This document shows positions 1 to 8,336 of a DNA stretch of 64,000 nucleotides, one piece after another (the stretch's first letter is position 1; the number at the start of each line of letters is the position of its first letter). Where the stretch lies: positions 786,845-850,844 of the forward strand of contig NZ_JANTHZ010000002.1 in the NCBI RefSeq assembly GCF_024752355.1, in the 5' to 3' direction. The notes beneath the pieces were generated by a model. That model was given only the letters and a program-made list of their open reading frames with translations, searched no databases and was not told where the DNA came from. The position numbers and the translations under genes were made by a program. The stretch comes from Ancylobacter mangrovi (GTDB lineage Bacteria; Pseudomonadota; Alphaproteobacteria; Rhizobiales; Xanthobacteraceae).

Positions 1-1
1 T

Positions 2-442
2 GCCGAGATCGCCGGCGGCGTCCGCGACGAGGCCAGCTTCGCCGAGAACGACTACCGCCTCGCGGCGGCGGCGCTGCTGGTCCATGTGGTGACCATCGAC
101 GGCGTGATCGGCGCCGACGAGATGGCGAAGCTGCGCCGCCTGATCGCCTCCCGCTTCTCGATGGACGAGAACGAGGCCGAGGCGCTGCTGGAGGCGGCGA
201 TCGCGCGCGACGCCGAGGCGGTGGACCTCTACGCCTTCACCAGCGTGCTCAACCGCGCGCTCGACGACGAGGGCCGCCAGCGCATCGTCGAGATGATGTT
301 CGAGGTCGGCTATGCCGATGGCGGGCTGACCGAGTTCGAGGACAATCTGGTCTGGCGCGCGGCGGAGCTGCTCAATGTCAGCTCGCGCGACCGGGTGCAG
401 ATCCGCAGGAAGGTGCGCGAGGGATTCGGAGAGGACGAATGA
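2..442 (+). CDS. TerB-like (tellurite-resistance TerB fold) protein, 5' end outside window
   Basis: The reading frame is open from base 2, so the true start lies upstream of the window; at least 146 residues are visible. The visible part has the TerB/DjlA-type all-helical pattern: a hydrophobic helix ending in VTIDGVIGADE, an acidic EALLEAA segment, and a second half with MMFEVGYADGGLTEFEDNLVWRAAELL. The paired acidic turns (DGVIGADE and DGGLTEFE) are typical of this family. The biochemical role of TerB-fold proteins is poorly defined; some link to metal or stress response. No other ter genes are nearby, so a tellurite role is not supported here. The C-terminus is complete. Confidence 0.75.
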   Translation, partial: AEIAGGVRDEASFAENDYRLAAAALLVHVVTIDGVIGADEMAKLRRLIASRFSMDENEAEALLEAAIARDAEAVDLYAFTSVLNRALDDEGRQRIVEMMFEVGYADGGLTEFEDNLVWRAAELLNVSSRDRVQIRRKVREGFGEDE

Positions 443-546
443 GCGCGCCGGCGCCGCGCCGCCTCGAAAGCGCCGAATCTGGCGCCTTCCTTGCTTGTCG
501 ATTCACTCCTCCGCGCCGCGCGCGCGCCTGACCGCTGCTGGAGACG

Positions 547-1287
547 ATGCCTCTTCCCGTCCTGATCGTCCTCCACCAGGAACATTCCTCCCCCGGCCGG
601 GTCGGGCGTCTCCTGGTCGAGCGCGGCCATACGCTGGACATACGCCGGCCCTGCCTCGGCGAGGCGCTGCCGGATACGCTGGGCGCCCATGCCGGGGCGG
701 TGATCTTCGGCGGCCCGCAGAGCGCCAACGACGTCCATGACTATGTGAAGGCCGAGATCGACTGGATCGGCGTGCCGCTCGCCGAAGCCAAGCCGTTCCT
801 CGGCATCTGCCTCGGCGCGCAGATGCTGGCCCGCACGCTGGGCGCGCGGGTGGCGCCCCATCCCGAGGGTCTGGTCGAGATCGGCTACTACCCGATCCGC
901 GCCACCGGGGCGGCCGAGGCGCTGCTGGCGCCGCCGCCGGACGCCGAGGCCGACCTGTGTGAGCTCTGGCCCGATCACGTCTATCACTGGCACCGCGAGG
1001 GCTTCGAGCTGGCCGAGGGGGCGGAACTGCTCGCCGCCGGCGAGACCTTCCCGAACCAAGCCTTCCGCTACGGGCCGGCCGCCTACGGGATCCAGTTCCA
1101 CCCCGAGGTGACGCACCAGATGATGTGCCGCTGGACCGTGCGCGGCAGCGAGCGGCTCAGCCTGCCCGGGGCGCGTCCCTCGCGCGCCCATTTCCTCGAC
1201 CGGCTGCAGCATGACGGGCGCATCCGCCTGTGGCTCGACGCCTTTCTCGACCACTGGCTGGCGAGCGGGCGCGTCTCGCCGGCCTGA
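547..1287 (+). CDS. Class I glutamine amidotransferase-like protein
   Basis: A 246-residue single-domain GATase1 protein. The nucleophile elbow is GICLGAQML with Cys near residue 90, and the catalytic His-Glu pair is in the motif QFHPEVT near residue 183. The early FGGPQSAND segment is the oxyanion-forming GGP motif. Stand-alone members like this are annotated as GMP-synthase-like or GuaA-N-like amidotransferases; the ammonia acceptor is usually unknown. The start is supported by a GGAG-type site just upstream (about 540-543). It sits 104 bases after the TerB-like gene and converges with the tetR gene, so it does not obviously belong to the transporter operon. Confidence 0.85.
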   Translation: MPLPVLIVLHQEHSSPGRVGRLLVERGHTLDIRRPCLGEALPDTLGAHAGAVIFGGPQSANDVHDYVKAEIDWIGVPLAEAKPFLGICLGAQMLARTLGARVAPHPEGLVEIGYYPIRATGAAEALLAPPPDAEADLCELWPDHVYHWHREGFELAEGAELLAAGETFPNQAFRYGPAAYGIQFHPEVTHQMMCRWTVRGSERLSLPGARPSRAHFLDRLQHDGRIRLWLDAFLDHWLASGRVSPA

Positions 1288-1314
1288 GCGGCGAGCGGGC
1301 GCACCGGGCCGGAT

Positions 1315-1935
1315 TCAGGCCGCGTCCGGCTGGGGCGTGAGCATCAGGTCGAGGAACTCACCGAGATCGCGCACGTCCTCCTCGATCCGGTCGTCGCGGC
1401 GGCTCGCCGAGGCGTGGAAGATGCCGTCGAGCATCAGGCCGATGCGCCGCGCGGTCTTGGCGGTGTCGGTCGGCCGGAACAGCCCGGATTCGATGCCCCG
1501 CCGCAGCGCGCCCTCGAGCAACACCTTCTCGCGGGCGTAGAAGCCGGCGATCATGGCCTCGATGGCGGGGTCGCTGGTGCCCGCGCTCGCATAGTCCGAC
1601 ATCAGCTTCACCATCAGCGCGGTGGTGGGGGCGAAGCTGATATGGGCGTCCAGCCAGGCGTTGATCTCGTCGCGCGGGTTGCCGGTGGCGACGCGGCGCT
1701 GCTCGTAGCCGGCGACGAGCTGCTCGATCGCGTGGCCCAGCGCGCAGCGCACCAGGTCGTCCTTGTTCTCGAAATAGTGGTAGAGCAGCCCGACATTGAT
1801 GTCGCACACCATGGCGATGTCGCGCACGGTGACGACCGAATAGTGCCGCTCGGCGAACAGCCGGAGCGCTTCCTCCAGGATCATTTCCCGACGCTCGGCC
1901 GGGTTGAGGCGCCGCCTCGCCGCCTTCGCGGTCAT
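1315..1935 (-). CDS. TetR/AcrR-family transcriptional regulator
   Basis: A 206-residue one-component regulator. The N-terminal TetR DNA-binding domain is clear: REMILEEALRLFAERHYSVVTVRDIA, then CDINVGLLYHYFENKDDLVR (residues about 17-65). The C-terminal half is a helical ligand-binding domain of the TetR_C type. It is transcribed divergently from the substrate-binding protein at 2073, with 137 bases between the start codons. That makes it the likely local regulator of the importer/monooxygenase operon. A strong GGAGGAG Shine-Dalgarno lies before the ATG and overlaps a perfect dyad, which suggests autoregulation. The effector is unknown. Confidence 0.88.
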   Translation of the reverse strand: MTAKAARRRLNPAERREMILEEALRLFAERHYSVVTVRDIAMVCDINVGLLYHYFENKDDLVRCALGHAIEQLVAGYEQRRVATGNPRDEINAWLDAHISFAPTTALMVKLMSDYASAGTSDPAIEAMIAGFYAREKVLLEGALRRGIESGLFRPTDTAKTARRIGLMLDGIFHASASRRDDRIEEDVRDLGEFLDLMLTPQPDAA

Positions 1936-1944
1936 TGTGTCTCC

Positions 1945-1960
1945 TCCGTAGAACTACGGA
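1945..1960. promoter_or_regulatory. Perfect 16-bp dyad, candidate TetR operator
   Basis: TCCGTAG-AA-CTACGGA: two 7-base arms that are exact reverse complements around a 2-base centre. It lies 10 bases upstream of the tetR start codon and overlaps its ribosome binding site, a position suited to autorepression. Symmetry is directly visible; assignment to this TetR protein is inference. Confidence 0.6.
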
Positions 1961-1983
1961 ATTTTTGCCTTGCCTGTATGCTA

Positions 1984-2008
1984 TGCATGCCCATTTGTTG
2001 GGCTTGCA
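1984..2008. promoter_or_regulatory. 25-bp inverted repeat, second candidate operator
   Basis: Arms TGCATGCCCA and TGGGCTTGCA are reverse complements with one mismatch, separated by TTTGT. It is 64 bases upstream of the substrate-binding-protein start, so it could control the plus-strand operon. It could be a different regulator's site because its sequence differs from the 1945 dyad. Confidence 0.45.
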
Positions 2009-2072
2009 GTCGATATTAAGTCACCGTTTAATAGCCTGGTCCAGCCCAATTCAGCGACCAGGAGCTGCCCCG

Positions 2073-3152
2073 ATGAAGCGTATCTTTCAGGCCGCGGCCC
2101 TCGCCGTCGGCCTCGCCGCCGCGACCTTTGCAGGTTCGCTTCCCGCAGATGCCGCGCCGAAGAAGAGTTTCAAGCTCGCCTACACGGTCTACATCGGCTT
2201 CATGCCCTTCGCCTATCTCAAGCAGTCGGGCATCATGAAAAAATGGGCCGACAAGTACGGCATCGATGTCGAGCTCATCCAGACCAATGACTATGTCGGG
2301 GGCGTCAACCAGTTCATCGCCGGCGACATGGACGCGGTCGGCGTCGCTTCGATGGACGGGCTGACCATGCCGGCGGCCGGCGGCGTCGATACTTCGGTCT
2401 TCCTCATCACCGACTATTCGAACGGCAACGACATCCTCATGTCGAAGACCGCCAAGAGCGTGAAGGATCTGGTCGGCCAGGACGTCTACCTGCTGCAGTA
2501 TTCGGTCTCGCACTATCTGCTGAACCGCGCCCTGCAGATGAACGGCATCGAGGACACCTCCTCCGCCAAGGCGGTGAACATTTCCGACGCCGATATCTCG
2601 GCCGCCTATGTCTCGCAGGACACTGTGAAGAACGCGGTCTCCTGGAAGCCGCTGACCGAGGACATGGAGAAGGTGCCGGGCACCACGGTGCTGTTCGATT
2701 CCTCGAAGATTCCCGGCGAGATCATGGACGTGTTCATCGCCCATACCGCGACGCTGAAGGACAACCCCGAATTCGCCAAGGCGGTGATCGGCGCCTGGTA
2801 CGAGGCGCTCGGCATCCTGAAGGCGGGCGGCCCGAAGGCGGACGAGATGCGCGCCATCATGACCAGCGCCATGGGCACGGATGCGAGCGGGCTGCAGTCG
2901 CAGATCGACACCACCCACTTCTTCTACACGCCGACCGAGGCCTACGACTTCCTGACCTCGCCGGACAACGAGAAGATCTGGGACAACATCCGCACCTTCT
3001 GCTTCGACCAGGGCCTGTTCGGCCAGGGCGCGACCAGCGTGGATTCGATCGGCATCGAGGTCGCCGACGGCAACGTGCTGGGCGACAAGGGCAACATCAA
3101 GATGCGGATCAACGCCAGCTTCACCAAGGAAGCGGCCGACGGCAAGCTCTGA
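2073..3152 (+). CDS. ABC transporter substrate-binding protein, NMT1/SsuA/TauA type
   Basis: A 359-residue periplasmic binding protein. The ATG at 2073 is chosen because it follows GGAG at 2061 and begins a clear Sec signal peptide (MKRIFQAAALAVGLAAATFAGSLPADA); the frame is open further upstream without a better start. The mature part has the NMT1/OpuAC-like pattern LAYTVYIGFMPFAYLKQSGIM, then a region describing access to TDYSNGNDILM. Such proteins bind sulfonates, nitrate, pyrimidine-like or thiamine-precursor molecules, so the ligand cannot be read from sequence. It heads an operon with a permease, an ATPase, a flavin monooxygenase and a reductase, so the ligand is probably the monooxygenase substrate. 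Confidence 0.85.
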   Translation: MKRIFQAAALAVGLAAATFAGSLPADAAPKKSFKLAYTVYIGFMPFAYLKQSGIMKKWADKYGIDVELIQTNDYVGGVNQFIAGDMDAVGVASMDGLTMPAAGGVDTSVFLITDYSNGNDILMSKTAKSVKDLVGQDVYLLQYSVSHYLLNRALQMNGIEDTSSAKAVNISDADISAAYVSQDTVKNAVSWKPLTEDMEKVPGTTVLFDSSKIPGEIMDVFIAHTATLKDNPEFAKAVIGAWYEALGILKAGGPKADEMRAIMTSAMGTDASGLQSQIDTTHFFYTPTEAYDFLTSPDNEKIWDNIRTFCFDQGLFGQGATSVDSIGIEVADGNVLGDKGNIKMRINASFTKEAADGKL

Positions 3153-3279
3153 GCGCGCCCAAGGCGCGGCGCCGGCGCGGCTCCTCCCGCGCCGGCCTGC
3201 CCGATCCCGACCGACGTAACCGCCCGACCCGTCCGTCTCCGGCCCCCTCGGCCCGCATTCCGGCCCGGAAGGCATGACC

Positions 3280-4098
3280 ATGCGCCGCATCATCAACTAC
3301 GCGCCCCGTCCGGGCGTGCGCATCATCCTCGCCGCCCTGCCCTTCATCGCGGTGCTGGCGATCTATGTGCTCGCCTCCAATGCGCGCCTCGCCGTCGAGC
3401 CGAACGACAAGCTCATGCCGGCGCTCGCGACCTTCTGGGCGACGCTGGTGCGCATGGCGACCACGGTCGACGTCGCCACCAAGACCTACCTGTTCTGGTG
3501 GGACACCTGGCTCAGCCTGTGGCGGCTGTTCCTCGGGCTCGGCATCTCGGCGCTGGTGGGGCTGGTGCTCGGCATCGTGGTCGGCTTCATCCCCTATCTG
3601 CGCTCGACCTTCGAGCCCTTCTTCGCCGCCTTCTCGCTGATCCCGCCGCTGGCGGTTCTGCCGATCCTGTTCATCATCTTCGGCCTCGGCGAGGTGTCGA
3701 AGATCGTGCTGATCGTGTTCGGCATCGCCCCCTTCATCATCCGCGACGTGATGCTGAGGGTGGCCTCGCTGCCCACCGAGCAGATCGTCAAGGCGCAGAC
3801 GCTCGGCGCTTCCACCTGGCAGATGATCTCCGGCGTGGTGCTGCCGCAGGTGATGCCGCGCCTCATCGATTCGGTGCGGCTCTCGCTCGGCGCGGCGTGG
3901 CTGTTCGTCATCGCCGCCGAGGCCATCACCGCGGAGGGCGGGCTCGGCTACCGCATCTTCCTGGTGCGGCGCTATCTCGCCATGGACGTGATCCTTCCCT
4001 ACGTCGCCTGGATCACCCTGCTCGCCTTTCTCATGGATTACGTGCTGCGCAGGCTCTCCGCCGCCGCCTATCCGTGGGACAAGATCAAGGCGGCCTGA
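3280..4098 (+). CDS. ABC transporter permease, SsuC/TauC type
   Basis: About 272 residues with six predicted membrane spans and the BPD_transp_1 EAA loop, seen as TLGASTWQMISGVVLPQVMPRLIDSVRLSLGAAW. Two in-frame ATG codons exist at 3274 and 3280; the second is preferred because GGAAGG at 3267-3272 is then spaced 7 bases away. It forms the membrane pore of the importer with the ATPase that starts immediately after its stop codon. Confidence 0.87.
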   Translation: MRRIINYAPRPGVRIILAALPFIAVLAIYVLASNARLAVEPNDKLMPALATFWATLVRMATTVDVATKTYLFWWDTWLSLWRLFLGLGISALVGLVLGIVVGFIPYLRSTFEPFFAAFSLIPPLAVLPILFIIFGLGEVSKIVLIVFGIAPFIIRDVMLRVASLPTEQIVKAQTLGASTWQMISGVVLPQVMPRLIDSVRLSLGAAWLFVIAAEAITAEGGLGYRIFLVRRYLAMDVILPYVAWITLLAFLMDYVLRRLSAAAYPWDKIKAA

Positions 4099-4935
4099 AT
4101 GACCAAGATCGTCATCGACAACGTCTGGAAGGAATATGACGACCGGGTCGTGCTGGAGCGCGTCAACCTCGCGCTCGACGACCACGAGTTCCTCGTCATC
4201 ATCGGCCCTTCCGGGGTCGGCAAGACCACGCTGCTGCGCCTGCTGCTGAGCCAGGAGACGCCCACGCGCGGGCGCATCCTGATCGACGGCGAGCCGATCG
4301 CCCCCGAGCCGACCGCCGATCGCGGCGTGGTGTTCCAGCGCTATTCGGTGTTCCCGCACAAGACCGTGCTGGGCAACGTGATGCTGGGCCCGCAATGGGC
4401 CGCCTCGCCGGTGCTCGGCCGGCTGTTCGGTGCGCGTCGGCGCGCGCTCGAGGCGCGGGCAATGGGGCTGCTGGAGCGGGTCGGCCTCGCCGATTCGGCG
4501 GACAAGTACCCCGCCCAGCTCTCCGGCGGCATGCAGCAGCGCCTCGCCCTCGCCCAGGCGCTGATCATGAAGCCGAAGGTGCTGCTGCTCGACGAGCCGT
4601 TCGGCGCGCTCGACCCGGGCACCCGCAAGTCGATGCACGAGCTGGTGCACGAATTGTGGGAGGAGAACGAGATGACCATCGTCATGGTCACGCACGACCT
4701 CTCCGAAGCCTTCCTGCTGGGCACCCGCGTGATCGCGGTCGACCGCCCGCGCACCGACCCGCAGGCCCCCGAGCGGTTCGGCGCCACCATCGCCTCCGAC
4801 TTCGAGGCCAAGATCCGCGCCGTGCGCGACTCCCACCGTTTCGAGAGTGAGCGCGAGAAGCTCCGCCTCACGCTCGTCTCCTCCCACGACCTGCCTGCGG
4901 ATGGCCCGGCCGTCCGCGCCCTTGTGAAGGACTGA
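4099..4935 (+). CDS. ABC transporter ATP-binding protein, SsuB/TauB type
   Basis: A 278-residue ABC ATPase. Walker A is GPSGVGKTT, the signature is LSGGMQQR and Walker B is [12 protein letters not shown], followed by the switch-loop His in VMVTHDLSEA. The ATG directly follows the permease stop (TGAATG), implying translational coupling. After the conserved core there is a C-terminal tail of about 50 residues (DRPRTDPQAPERFGATIAS onward) typical of this subfamily. It powers import of the ligand captured by the 2073 protein. Confidence 0.92.
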   Translation: MTKIVIDNVWKEYDDRVVLERVNLALDDHEFLVIIGPSGVGKTTLLRLLLSQETPTRGRILIDGEPIAPEPTADRGVVFQRYSVFPHKTVLGNVMLGPQWAASPVLGRLFGARRRALEARAMGLLERVGLADSADKYPAQLSGGMQQRLALAQALIMKPKVLLLDEPFGALDPGTRKSMHELVHELWEENEMTIVMVTHDLSEAFLLGTRVIAVDRPRTDPQAPERFGATIASDFEAKIRAVRDSHRFESEREKLRLTLVSSHDLPADGPAVRALVKD

Positions 4936-4940
4936 CGTCA

Positions 4941-6254
4941 ATGGCCGACAAGCGCTTCCATCTCGCCTGGTTTATGAACTTCACGCCCGACGAGTGGCGC
5001 GAGCCGTTCGGCCAGGGCGGCTATCCCTGGGACGGGCAGTTCTACATCGACATGGCGCAGTCGATGGAGCGCGCCTGCTTCGATCTCATCATGATCGAGG
5101 ACAAGCTGATGGTGCCGGAGACCTATGGCGGCTCGCGCGACCTCTCGCTCAAGCACGCCATGATGGTGCCGAAGGCCGATCCGGCGCCGCTCGCCGTCGC
5201 CATGGGCATGGCCACCAAGCATCTGGGCGTGGTCGCCACCATGTCGACCATGGCCTACCCGCCCTTCATGCTGGCGCGCCTGTCCTCGACCATCGACAGC
5301 CTGACCAAGGGCCGCTTCGGCTGGAACGTCGTCACCTCGGCCGAGGACCTGATGGCGAAGAACTTCGGCATGGACAGGCTGCCCGCGCGCGAGGACCGCT
5401 ACGCCATGGCGGACGAGTACATGGACGTGGTCGGCAAGCTGTTCGAGAGCTGGGAGCCGGACGCGGTGGTGCTCGACCGCAAGAACGGCGTCTATGCGGA
5501 CGGCTCGAAGATCCACACCGTCGACCACAAGGGCAAGTACTACCAGGTGCGCGGGCCGCTCAACACCGTGCCCTCGCCGCAGCGCCGCCCGGTCTACCTT
5601 CAGGCCGGCGCCTCGCCGCGCGGGCGCGACTTCGCCGCCCAGCACGCGGACGCCATCGTCTCGGTGGCGAACGGGGTGGAGGGGATGAAGGAGTTCCGCA
5701 GCGACATCCGCGCCCGGGCCGAGAAGTTCGGCCGCAACCCGGACGACATCAAGGTGTTCTTCTGCATCTGCCCGAGCCTCGGCGAGACCGAGGAGGAGGC
5801 GCAGGCGCGCTACCGGAACGTCACCATGTCGGACAATTTCGTCACCGACGTGCTGATCTCGATTTCCGCCATCACCGAGATCGACTTCGCGCAGTTCGAG
5901 CTCGACAAGCCGCTGCCCGAGAAGCTCGTCACCAATGGCGAGTCCGGCACGCTCGACAAGTTCCAGCAATGGGGCTCGGGCAAGACGCTGCGCCAGCTCG
6001 CGGCCGATGGCGGCGGCGGCCTCGTCTCCTCCATGGAGCTGATCGGCACGCCGGCGCAGGTGGCTGAGAAGATGGGCGCGGCGATGGCCGAGGTCGGGGG
6101 CGACGGCTTCCTCATCACCACGCCGGTGCTGCGGGTCTCGCGCCGCTACATCACCGAGATCTGCGACGGCCTGGTGCCGGAGCTGCAGTCGCGCGGGCTG
6201 GTGCGCACCGAATACAAGCACCAGCTCCTGCGCGACAATCTGCGGGAATTCTGA
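4941..6254 (+). CDS. FMN-dependent monooxygenase, NtaA/DmoA/SnaA family (luciferase-like)
   Basis: A 437-residue bacterial luciferase-like flavoprotein. The family hallmarks are the N-terminal FHLAWFMNF, then RACFDLIMIEDKL, TMAYPPFMLARLSSTIDSLTKGRFGWNVVTS and QAGASPRGRDFAAQHADAI. Characterised relatives oxidise nitrilotriacetate/EDTA (NtaA, EmoA), dimethyl sulfide (DmoA), pristinamycin precursors or dibenzothiophene derivatives, using reduced FMN delivered by a partner reductase. That reductase is the next gene. It lies 5 bases after the ATPase stop, so importer and oxygenase form one operon. Whether the substrate carries C-S or C-N bonds is not decidable from sequence. Confidence 0.85.
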   Translation: MADKRFHLAWFMNFTPDEWREPFGQGGYPWDGQFYIDMAQSMERACFDLIMIEDKLMVPETYGGSRDLSLKHAMMVPKADPAPLAVAMGMATKHLGVVATMSTMAYPPFMLARLSSTIDSLTKGRFGWNVVTSAEDLMAKNFGMDRLPAREDRYAMADEYMDVVGKLFESWEPDAVVLDRKNGVYADGSKIHTVDHKGKYYQVRGPLNTVPSPQRRPVYLQAGASPRGRDFAAQHADAIVSVANGVEGMKEFRSDIRARAEKFGRNPDDIKVFFCICPSLGETEEEAQARYRNVTMSDNFVTDVLISISAITEIDFAQFELDKPLPEKLVTNGESGTLDKFQQWGSGKTLRQLAADGGGGLVSSMELIGTPAQVAEKMGAAMAEVGGDGFLITTPVLRVSRRYITEICDGLVPELQSRGLVRTEYKHQLLRDNLREF

Positions 6255-6299
6255 CGCCGCCCCATAGCCGCTTAGCCGGCTATCTGACGGAAGGGAGAG

Positions 6300-6860
6300 A
6301 TGGACATGGTCCCGTCTGTTCAGGACGACGTCCCCGGCCCGGCGCCCGGGCGGATCGCCGGGGTGACGCGCCAGCAATATCGTGACGCGATGGCCCGGCT
6401 CGGCGCCGCGGTGAACATCGTGACCACGGACGGCCCGGCCGGGCGCCACGGCTTCACCGCCTCGGCGGTGTGCTCGGTGACCGACACGCCGCCGACCCTG
6501 CTGGTCTGCCTCAACAAGGGCAGCTCGGCGAGCGCGGTGTTCCACGCCAACGGCGTGCTGTGCGTGAACACGCTGGCGGCGGGGCACGAGGCGCTCTCCA
6601 ACCTGTTCGGCGGGCGCACCCCGCCCGCCGAGCGCTTCGCAGCGGCGCAGTGGAAGGTGGCCGCCACCGGCGCGCCGATGCTGGTGGACGCGGTTGCGGC
6701 CTTCGACTGCCGGATCGTGCGCACGGTCGAGGTCGGCACCCATGACGTGCTGTTCTGCGAGGTGGTCGGCCTCGCCGAGGGCGGGGTCCCGCATGGCCTG
6801 ATCTATTTCAGCCGCCGCTACCACGCCATTCGCGGCGGCCATGGCGGCGGGGAGGAGTGA
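6300..6860 (+). CDS. Flavin reductase (NtaB/HpaC-like), partner of the monooxygenase
   Basis: A 186-residue flavin reductase-like domain protein with the expected pattern: [59 protein letters not shown], and a [10 protein letters not shown] terminus. It reduces FMN with NAD(P)H and passes it to the oxygenase encoded 45 bases upstream. A strong purine-rich site (GGAAGGGAGAG, 6289-6299) is centred before the ATGs at 6300 and 6306; the site fits 6306 slightly better than 6300. It ends the first operon. Confidence 0.85.
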   Translation: MDMVPSVQDDVPGPAPGRIAGVTRQQYRDAMARLGAAVNIVTTDGPAGRHGFTASAVCSVTDTPPTLLVCLNKGSSASAVFHANGVLCVNTLAAGHEALSNLFGGRTPPAERFAAAQWKVAATGAPMLVDAVAAFDCRIVRTVEVGTHDVLFCEVVGLAEGGVPHGLIYFSRRYHAIRGGHGGGEE

Positions 6861-7294
6861 GCCGTGTGGAGGCTCTCCGGGCCGCCACGCGCGCCGGGCG
6901 TAAAGATCAGGCATGCAACCGCGTGCGAGCTTACCTTGGCGGGAAAAATCCCCACGGCTGTGCGGTTTGAAGCTTACGTGCCGGGCGTGTGTGTGACACC
7001 AGAACGGGCGAGCATCGCCTAAAACATAGGCGTGCCTGCATAGTGGATTTGGCATAGCGTCAGACGTTGTTCCGTGTCGGTGGCGCATGACCGGAAAAGG
7101 AACCTAACCATCTGTAATCAGGTCGGTTTCGCGGTGCTAAGGATAGAAACAGTCGCGATGCGCGCGAAACCGCACCAACGCCCCGCCTCCGCCCCGGCCG
7201 ATGCCGAGATCGGCAGCCGCAGGGCGGGGTGCTTTCACAAGGCGCCTGCGCGCCGGTTCGCTGCCCAGCGTCCTATTCCTCAGGGAGACCCATC
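6861..7294 (+). other. 434-base intergenic region with leader-like hairpins
   Basis: No convincing gene. It separates the reductase from the second importer operon and probably holds that operon's promoter and leader. Two visible structures: CGCCTA/TAGGCG around AAACA (7016-7032), and a 10-bp stem CGGTTTCGCG (7124-7133) with CGCGAAACCG (7163-7172). I compared it by eye with guanidine and TPP riboswitch consensus features and did not recognise either. A short open frame at 7074-7301 overlaps the next gene and shows no coding character. Confidence 0.4.
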
Positions 7295-8281
7295 ATGCTG
7301 ACTAAGAGCCTGCGCCGGTGCCTTGCCGGCGCGTTCACCGGGGCGGTCATGGCCGCGGCGGCGGCGCAGCCCGCCTCCGCCGGCAAGATCTCGATCGGTC
7401 ACACGATCTGGGTCGGCTACGGGCCGCTCTACCTCGCCAGGGAGCTCGGCTACTTCAAGGACAACGGCGTCGACGTCGACTTCCAGGTGGTCGACGATTC
7501 CGCCCTCGCCATGGCGGCCCAGGCGGCCGGCAAGCTCGACGGCACCGCCACCACGCTGGACGAGATCCTGAAGTACCGCTCCGACAAGTTCTGCTTCAAG
7601 GCGGTGGCGCTGTTCGACGAGAGCCATGGCGGCGACGGCATGGTATCGGTGAAGGAGATCAACTCGCTGGACGACCTGAAGGGCAAGACGGTCGCCCTGA
7701 ACGAGGGCTCGACCTCGCAGTTCTGGTTCTCCTACCTGCTGAAGAAGCAGGGCATCCCGCTCAAGGACGTCGAGGTGCTCAACATGAGCGCCGATGCCGC
7801 CGCGGCCGCCTTCATCGCCGGCCAGGTGCCGGTCGCCGTGACCTGGGAGCCGAACCTCACCCTGGTGAAGACCAAGAACGCCGGCAAGGTGCTGATGGAC
7901 AGCGCCGCGACGCCGGGCGTCATCATCGACGTGCTGGAGATCTCCTGCTCGGTGCTGAAGGACCGTCCCGAGGACGTGAAGGGCTTCATCGCCGGGCTGC
8001 AGAAGGCGGTTGACTACATCAAGACCAACCCCGACAAGGCCTATGCCATCATGGCCAAAGGCGTCGGCGGCTATCTCACCGACCCGAAGGACTTCGCCGA
8101 CGCCGCCTCGGGTGTGAAGTTCTACGATAAGCAGATGACGATCGACTATTTCGGCACGCCGGAGAAGCCCGGCCCGGCCGCGGACGTGATCAAGCTCGGC
8201 AACGAGATCTGGACCGACCTCGGCAAGATCAAGACGCCGATCACCTACGACCAGATCATCGACCCCAGCTTCACCCAGTGA
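7295..8281 (+). CDS. ABC transporter substrate-binding protein, SsuA/TauA type (second system)
   Basis: A 328-residue periplasmic binding protein. The ATG at 7295 follows AGGGAG (7282-7287) and starts a signal peptide (MLTKSLRRCLAGAFTGAVMAAAAAQPASA). The mature domain reads KISIGHTIWVGYGPLYLARELGYFKDNGV, then LDDLKGKTVALNEGSTSQFWFSYLLKKQGI and AFIAGQVPVAVTWEPNL, the standard NMT1/TauA layout. It has its own permease and ATPase downstream. The ligand is unknown; context (hydrolase, dehydrogenases, kinase) suggests an organic compound used for carbon, perhaps a sulfonate. Confidence 0.87.
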   Translation: MLTKSLRRCLAGAFTGAVMAAAAAQPASAGKISIGHTIWVGYGPLYLARELGYFKDNGVDVDFQVVDDSALAMAAQAAGKLDGTATTLDEILKYRSDKFCFKAVALFDESHGGDGMVSVKEINSLDDLKGKTVALNEGSTSQFWFSYLLKKQGIPLKDVEVLNMSADAAAAAFIAGQVPVAVTWEPNLTLVKTKNAGKVLMDSAATPGVIIDVLEISCSVLKDRPEDVKGFIAGLQKAVDYIKTNPDKAYAIMAKGVGGYLTDPKDFADAASGVKFYDKQMTIDYFGTPEKPGPAADVIKLGNEIWTDLGKIKTPITYDQIIDPSFTQ

Positions 8282-8336
8282 TCGCCGCCGGGGGCGCGCG
8301 CGAGGTCGCGCGTCCCCGGTTCCGATCCCGTGCCGG

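Noticed and set aside
375..740. Overlapping open frames near the start of the window
   Set aside because: They are shadows of the TerB-like and amidotransferase genes, arginine-rich with no family signal.
3121..7088. Very long open frames on the strand opposite to the importer and monooxygenase genes (over 600 codons each)
   Set aside because: High-GC codon bias keeps the antisense frame open; the products are Arg/His/Gln/Ala-rich with no family motifs, whereas the plus-strand genes have clear ones.
6861..7294. Guanidine-I (ykkC) or TPP riboswitch
   Set aside because: The conserved core sequences of those classes were not found by eye in this gap.
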